DNA from: Nemertoderma westbladi
Taxonomy: Eukaryota; Xenacoelomorpha; Nemertodermatida; Nemertodermatidae
NCBI GenBank assembly: GCA_032718475.1
Contig: JAUCBJ010006647.1
Span: 1-45,843, forward strand
Direction: 5' to 3'
Length of the DNA stretch: 45,843 nt
Shown: in pieces, positions 40,430 to 45,843 of the stretch
Numbering within the stretch: position 1 is the stretch's first letter
Layout: every line of letters begins with the position of its first letter
Position numbers and translations under genes: made by a program
The notes under the pieces: model-generated
What the model saw: the letters and a program-made list of their open reading frames with translations, nothing else
The model's database searches: none
Told to the model about the DNA's origin: nothing

Positions 40430-41600
40430 GGCAGCTACCACAAGCAGACAGATCCCACGATAGTTTGTTGGTATACCGAGGTCTCCTTTCTTAGGGAGAT
40501 GCTTTAGTTGACCTTTAGTCCAAATTGGTGGTGGATTTTCCCCTTTTTAACATCCGGTTGCAAACATCCAAAAATGGTCTGTTTAGCACTCATGTTTTCC
40601 ATACCTCTTCAGGGATTTCATCTAATCCACTCGCTTTATAATTGGACATGCTTTTAATACTTCTTTGGAGTTCGGCAGGTGCCTAGTTGTTTAGCTTTCT
40701 CAACCTTGTTGATGTTTTCTGCTGTTGGTTGTTCAGTTTTTACTTTGGAGTAGGAGTATCTTAACATCTTCTCTCTTGCGATTTTGAACTTCTACCTTGT
40801 AAGCTTCCATTACTGCATTATCAGTTCTAAATTTCTCCCAGTCATAGTTGATTCGCTTGCTTGTCCTGAGTTTATTGGCTCTCAAACTGAGTCTGAGCTC
40901 TGCAGTCTGGTCTGGTCCGAACCAATTAGGTTGAACGAGCTGTACTGTATGCCTCGCAGTTAAATGTCCATCCTTACTCTTTTCGAATGTGGTGTTTGTA
41001 GGTATCAATGACTTTATAAGCCCTTTCAAATCTTCTAGTCCTTGACTGCTTGTTCTGTCTATGATGCATTGGTTGGATTGTAGCAACACATTGCTGTTGT
41101 CTTGTGATTCCCACCAAAAATGTTGTAATTATATTAGTTTATAATCCTGGAATTTTTATATTCGATAGGGTTTAGTGTCAGAAGTGCAAATGGACTTAGG
41201 AGAATTCATACTCCACCAATTGAAACTTTGACCGAATTGCTTTCTGCTGAACTTGCAGACTGGAAGTGGATGGACGTTATAAACGTCCATTTCAAATGTC
41301 ATTCATTATACTTGATGGCAATGTCTCATGACTAATCTGATATTCTTGAATCCAAATGATGTCGATGTAATATTCCATTGCCAGAGCTGCAATAATGTTT
41401 GCTAAGCAGTTTTAGAGTGCGCGCGTTCATTGTAGTATTTAGTGTCTTTCTAAGTTCCAACAGGTTGGTTCTCATTCTGCTCGAACTTATTTCATTCACT
41501 GGGGTCGATAAAATGAGTACCTGTTGAATTACTGGGAACAAACCTTGGGATACGAGTAGCACCAGTCATTCCTTCGGGTAGCAGCTACTGAAGAGGGAGA
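40430..41600 (-). pseudogene. LINE remnant (endonuclease to RT start) inside the TIR element
   Basis: Minus strand in order: M-N-A-R-T-L-K-L-L-S (41450-41400, typical EN start), H-H-L-D-S-R (in another frame I-W-I-Q-E-Y/N-I), L-R-L-S-L-R-A-N-K and I-N-Y-D-W-E-K-F (linker after the EN, 40900-40830), then A-S-G-L-D-E-I-P and C-N-R-M-L-K-R-G-K (RT start, 40640-40540) and K-K-G-D-L-G-I-P-T-N. Many stops. It is related in style to LINE-A/LINE-C but not close to LINE-A at DNA level. Confidence 0.65.
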
Positions 41601-42848
41601 CAGAAGCATGTTACAGTGGCACGTTATTCTAACCAAAATAATAAACGAAAGTCAATAGAACAGGATACAGTTTTATTTTTGGGAGTAACCAGCTGTTATT
41701 TGCTTCGATTTTTCACTGGAGAGGGATGAATTTTGATTGCGACTAAAGGCCCTCCCTAGCTTCGAAGAGATGCCTTCAGTCCGACTGTTTGATTGGATTT
41801 TTTTACTATTGTATAATGCAGATATATTGATATATTATTCGAATTCCTATAACTTTTAATTCCTGCAAAGCTAACCTAGCATTGCGAATTATCTTGCACA
41901 AAATATAATGAAAGTATTATTTATTTCAGATGTGAAATTTAGAATTAAAGGAAACTGCAGCAGTCAAGAATGAATATAAGAAGAGCGGGCTCGCAAGTAT
42001 TATTCTGGAGAGCGGCTGTAGATAATATGCAGCCGGCAGCCGCCACTATAGCCTACAAACTTTGGTTGGATGTGGGAGAAATTTGTGAATTGGGCTTTCA
42101 ATTTTTATTGCAAGTGCGCGAACAAGGACTGTGATAACGTGTAAATAAATATATTATCCAACATTAACTACAAGTAATTACTGCAAATGCAGAAGTTGTT
42201 TCATCGACATTCACCTTTCATTTCACGGTCCACTGGTAATACCGGACATCACCTTACAGAAACAACATCTCAGTTTGGGTAACCACTGATACTTCGAAAA
42301 GGATAAACCTGCGCCATTCTGTGCATAAATGCGTCGGCCACAAAGTCCACATTCGAATTAACATATATTTCCGCCAGTTCTTGATGATACATGTCTAGAG
42401 AGAGTTAGGGTGCTGACAGCATGTATTCCTGACAGACAGGCATGTCGGTGCATTACTTGGCCACATTGATGAGCTCCAAATTGCACATCGAGCCTTGTAT
42501 GTATTACAAGTTCACTGCCTGTAACAGTGTTTGCCATAACACTGCAATGTTACAAAATTTGTAACTCATAACTGCAAACATAATCCTTATTCCTTACATT
42601 TTTATTTTCTCGAGCTTGGTTTCTCCTTATTTATGATTGACCACTGTCTAAATAGATAAATATACCCCTGCGTGTTAATTCATTATTGTTGCTATGTAAA
42701 ACATTTGTCGTTAAGATAAATAGTGTTCTAGAAGAAATTTCTCAATGCGGACTATGTGAAATATAACATAATTTCAAATGGTTTATACAAGTTAACACTT
42801 TCAGCAAAAAAACTGCAGTCATACCCAATTTGAACGGTGGTCGGTACT
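41601..42848. other. non-coding part of the TIR element
   Basis: No coding frame of note. Mixed AT-rich DNA with no recognised RNA gene. This is the right arm of the inserted segment. Confidence 0.4.
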
Positions 42849-42864
42849 GTCTACTTGACTATAT

Positions 42865-43805
42865 AGATCTGTTAGTAACTTAAGTATTGTATCTAAAATT
42901 CTAGAACGTTCTGTTTTTCTACAGCTGGAAGAACATCTTAGTAGGCTAAATCTGATCTATGAACTTCAGTCCGGTTTTCGTAAATCATATTATACAGACA
43001 CCTGTCTTATTAACTTAACTGATACAATTAGATGTAATAACACAAAGGGTTTATATACTGGTATGGTAATGTTGGACCTACAAAGGGCTTTCGATACCGT
43101 ATCTACAAAACAAGGAACCACCTAATTCCAGATGACTTTTCTGAATCTGGACTACTTAACTTAGATAGTAGAGTTAAGCAGCTACGCCTTAACCATGTGC
43201 ATAAAGTGTATAATGGTAACCCAGTTACTTAAAACAAAAATTCAACAGAGTGCGCGATACACACTCTTACAGTACCAGAGCTAGTGCTTCAAACTTCTAC
43301 CTCCCGAATTGTAAATCCTTCGAATCTGATACTTTCTATTTTAACGGTATTAAAAATTGGAACGCTCTAGAAACCTAGATAATCAACATTCTTTTAAATC
43401 TGCAGTTAAATCTCACCTCCGTGTGCAATGTAAAAATAGGTACAATAGTCATACAGTAAGTTATTAGTTATTAATTATTTACTATTTATACTGTAATTAC
43501 GTTTTATAATAAATTGTACAGTGCATAGTTCAATCTTTATCATTGAGTCGTTCATTTTCACGGTCTCGGTAAAATTGTACGTATTTTAATTACGTTTTAC
43601 ATTTTTTTTTAGGTCAGCGTAGTGTAATATTGTATTTGTAACCAAGTAACAACATAAAGGACCCCCTTGGAAATAAGCTGCAAAGCTTTAGGGGTAATCC
43701 CATATGTTATGTTGGACAATACCTTTATACCGGTACATTGTTTGGTGTATTTGATATTGTTGTTACATAATGTATCTATCTATAAATCTCTCCATCTATA
43801 TCTAT
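42865..43805 (+). pseudogene. LINE-B copy 2, remaining RT and 3' end
   Basis: Resumes at the base after the TIR insertion: [31 protein letters not shown] (motif A). At about 43100 some 760 bp are deleted, joining D-T-V to the C-terminal domain ([16 protein letters not shown]). It then continues to the 3'-UTR and a TCTATCTA-type tail ending near 43805. The catalytic Y-A-D-D box lies in the deleted part. Confidence 0.9.
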
Positions 43806-43879
43806 CTACCTTCCTATTGTATACTCAGTAAATAATTTCCACCAGGCTCATACCCAATACATCTCTCAGGTCTAAAATC

Positions 43880-44330
43880 GTGAATATGGAAACCTCAACG
43901 AAATTTCTGATGATCTTTATTCAATTCCCGACATTGATGTCAACATAGTGTCAGTTTTACTTGGTATGAATCATCCTCAAGTCTTGAAACCTAATGAATA
44001 CATTATGGCCCCAGAGACCCGAATAATCAGCCTTCCGCTGTAAGGACACAATTTGCATGGTCTTTAATGGGTCTTATTATTGATCTATGTGATGATTTAG
44101 TCAAACATTCTTCCTATGTAGAGAGTTTCGATGATCTTGACACTTCCAGTCACACAGATTTAATTCAATGCATCAAACAAAATATCGACATTGAACTTTC
44201 GCTTGGATTTTCTGATCTTAGCAATTTTTTGCATTCTCTTTGTGATGATGTGAAGCCATCCCATTCTAGCGATTGCTTAGAAGCTCTCAATAAATTAAAC
44301 AAAACTACCAACCAAGTTCATAAATGGTAG
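43880..44330 (+). pseudogene. BEL/Pao retrotransposon fragment, protease-like region
   Basis: From 43880 the plus frame reads I-P-D-I-D-V-N-I-V-S-V-L-L-G-M-N-H-P-Q-V-L-K-P-N-E, the L-I/L-G-x-N/D-x-P pattern of the Pao peptidase region. After a frameshift at ~44030 it continues P-S-A-V-R-T-Q-F-A-W-S-L-M-G-L, equivalent to the family's P-x-A-x-x-T-x-x-G-W-x-x-x-G. The open frame 44067-44330 follows without recognised motifs. No LTR or RT is seen, so this is a small relic. Confidence 0.6.
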
Positions 44331-44551
44331 GTAGAATGTCTCACCAGGTGGAACCAACGCTTGTGTTGGTGGAAACAATAGGCAACGAATTTCCATCCAA
44401 CATGATTAATCTGATTTAGTGCATTACAAGCAAATTTAAAGATACTTTTCCCCAACATGAATTAAAAAATAATGGTTAAAAATGTCATTTATATACAATA
44501 GCTATATTAATTTCGTATTAATATTTAACATAAAGGTAATTTATATTAAAA

Positions 44552-44863
44552 CTAAATTACTGATAACTGCATTTCTTCCAACTCCTTAACAGTTTCTTTT
44601 AATGACGACACATTTTGTTCTAATTCTAAAATTTGGGAATCTTTCGCCTTCAGCTCAGATTGTAGTTCATCAAATTTCTGCTGATTCAAAGTTAGAATTC
44701 TGTCCATTTCAATTTGCAAACATTTCGTTACTGTATCTACAATATCTTTTGATTGCTCTTCCTTTCCAGAAGCTGACGGAGACGCCGGCTGTGGGTTTTC
44801 TTCAGATGATGGTGGCCTTGATATCTTCGCCTTCAATATTGATTTCGATATTTTAGGTTCACC
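44552..44863 (-). CDS. coiled-coil protein, terminal exon
   Basis: Acceptor GTTTTTAG|GGTG at 44864/44863; frame open for 103 residues to TAG at 44554-44552. It begins G-E-P-K-I-S-K-S-I-L-K, then a proline/serine-rich linker (R-P-P-S-S-E-E-N-P-Q-P). The end is a long heptad-patterned helix (D-R-I-L-T-L-N-Q-Q-K-F-D-E-L, L-E-L-E-Q-N-V-S-S-L-K-E-T-V-K-E-L-E-E), a likely coiled coil for oligomerisation. It joins in phase 0 to the exon at 45604-45793. Looks like the C-terminus of a host gene; centrosomal and cytoskeletal adaptors often end this way, but no family is assigned. Confidence 0.6.
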   Translation of the reverse strand, partial: GEPKISKSILKAKISRPPSSEENPQPASPSASGKEEQSKDIVDTVTKCLQIEMDRILTLNQQKFDELQSELKAKDSQILELEQNVSSLKETVKELEEMQLSVI

Positions 44864-45603
44864 CTAAAAACATTAATAGAAAAAGATTTAGAGAAAAGAT
44901 AAAAATAAACAAATTATATAAATCGCTTATGCCACGACGATCAAGACCAATTTAATGTAAGATTACTTTATTATATCTTCTTCTATATTATTACATTTCT
45001 ACCATAAATCCTATACAATTACTTAATTACTTAATTAATTAGCAACTTAAACGGCTTCCCGTAATAATACAATATGGGGCGTTAACATTGTGGATAGTTA
45101 ACTGATTTTAAGACTGGAGGTAATAATGTAGTTGGGTTGTAGGGTGTTGTACCGCTGTAATAGGCTGCTTTGTAATAAAGATAATACTGGTTTTATTTGA
45201 ATTATTTCATTTGTTTAACTTGTTTTCTTGAATTTAACAACATACTTTATTAGGTGAAAATCTAGAACATAAACGCTAAATGCCCTCACTCTAACCACAC
45301 AATTTGGAACTTAAACGCCTTCCCCGAATAAACGCCCCCCTCGAATAAACGCCTCCCTAATTGCAATTTATAAACTTAAACGCCCAGGTTCTTATTCGAG
45401 TAAATACGGTACCCCATACACTGTACAAACTCTATTGTAATATTACTACAATGAAATATGCTTTTCCATAAGTACCGGTAGGCCTATTATAACATTGTAA
45501 AGTTATATATAACTTTACTTTGAACTTTAATTAAAAAAGGGCCTAGCAACCAAGTAGGGTTAATTAAATTGTTATGTTTATTTATCTTCTCAAAATTCCA
45601 TAC
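44864..45603 (-). other. inferred intron with short repeated AATAAACGCC motifs
   Basis: 740 nt between donor ATAAAG|GTATGG and acceptor GTTTTTAG. Inside, around 45312-45395, related words recur (CGAATAAACGCC, TTAAACGCC) and a cousin lies at 45048 (TTAAACGGC), suggesting a small non-coding repeat. No gene on either strand. Confidence 0.5.
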
Positions 45604-45793
45604 CTTTATGAGTCGTGAATTACGAGCTGTTTCCATAGACGATAGAAAGTTCGGCTGATCTGAGAATGTAACTGACGATTGTTTGTTTAATGTGGGTATT
45701 GTTCTCAACTTAATTGTCTCCTTTCCCAAATTATCTACGGCATCTACTGCATCTGACCCAGTTGAGTCTATACTTCCCGTTCTTCTGAAAGCT
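45604..45793 (-). CDS. coiled-coil protein, upstream internal exon
   Basis: Acceptor TATCTAG|AGC at 45794/45793, donor ATAAAG|GTATGG at 45604/45603. The 190 nt contain one partial codon and 63 full codons, ending in phase 0. Encodes a polar segment: R-T-G-S-I-D-S-T-G-S-D-A, T-I-K-L-R-T-I-P-T-L-N-K, V-T-F-S-D-Q-P-N-F-L. An alternative acceptor two bases further (CTAGAG|C) would change the entry phase. More 5' exons must lie beyond the window edge. Confidence 0.5.
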
Positions 45794-45843
45794 CTAGATA
45801 TGGAAAATATTCAATTTTAATAATTATATAATCTATTTATTTA

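Larger units (their letters stand above)
39510..42861. mobile_element. DNA-transposon-like insertion with 13-bp TIRs
   Basis: Left end TAGTCGAGTAGAC (39510-39522), right end GTCTACTTGACTA (42849-42861), reverse complements with one mismatch. Flanked by TAT on both sides (39507-39509, 42862-42864). Removing the segment and one TAT rejoins LINE-B copy 2 at the expected base (compare 28080-28050). Superfamily not assigned: a 3-bp TAT duplication fits a few families poorly, and no DDE transposase was recognised inside. It contains an unidentified short coding-like stretch and a LINE remnant. Confidence 0.75.

Noticed and set aside
41480-41540. GGGGTCGATAAAATGAGTACC resembles a SINE/LINE tail module I associate with molluscan repeats
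   Set aside because: One short match recalled without a search; it also lies within the LINE remnant. Not used to name the host.

Overview
This window looks like repeat-rich nuclear DNA from an animal, probably a marine invertebrate; the host cannot be named from sequence alone. The evidence is layered retroelements and DNA transposons of animal type (Ty3/gypsy, BEL/Pao, several APE-type LINE families, piggyBac), spliceosomal introns with GT..AG borders, many microsatellites and minisatellites, and no bacterial-style gene packing. Almost every long open frame belongs to a mobile element. Two short spliced genes near the right side look like host genes.

Layout. 1-7190: a jockey/CR1-like LINE on the plus strand, apparently split into halves (1-275 and 6735-7190) by about 6.5 kb. 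That interval holds a 14-bp minisatellite, a broken minus-strand LINE (RT pieces 1260-2080 and 3186-3830) with a truncated Ty3/gypsy 5' end and Gag between them, a 35-bp minisatellite, and a decayed minus-strand LINE ORF1-like coding region (4475-6680). 8029-18470: a non-coding repeat ('Repeat A': G-run, C-run, then palindromes every ~163 bp) split by a 9.1-kb Ty3/gypsy element with near-identical LTRs (8082-8362, 16922-17198). A TA-rich tract, an intron-containing piggyBac transposase gene (minus) and a 192-bp tandem duplication lie between its gag and pol. 18508-30504: a mosaic of one RTE-like LINE family ('LINE-A') in both orientations, including a ~2,116-bp segment duplicated in tandem and a copy interrupted by a second LINE ('LINE-B') with a 6-bp target duplication. 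30729-34477: a full-length LINE-A with exact 12-bp target-site duplications and a frame broken by two small deletions. It sits on the stop codon of a two-exon gene (34488-34934, minus) for a small secreted 10-cysteine protein with a Ly6/three-finger-type C-terminus. 35225-36860: old LINE remnants with a ~290-bp inverted duplication. 36931-37099: a minisatellite. 37437-38815: a second, uninterrupted Repeat A copy. 38818-43805: a plus-strand LINE-B copy interrupted by a 3.35-kb DNA-transposon-like segment with 13-bp terminal inverted repeats and a TAT target duplication. 43880-44330: a BEL/Pao fragment. 44552-45793: two exons of a host-like coiled-coil gene (minus).

For the most part the elements do not act together; they record successive insertions. 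The relative order can be read: Repeat A before Ty3; LINE-A before LINE-B in the nest at 26407-28483; LINE-B before the TIR element at 39510-42861; the Ly6-like gene before LINE-A. 'LINE-A' to 'LINE-D' and 'Repeat A' are labels used only here, not database names.
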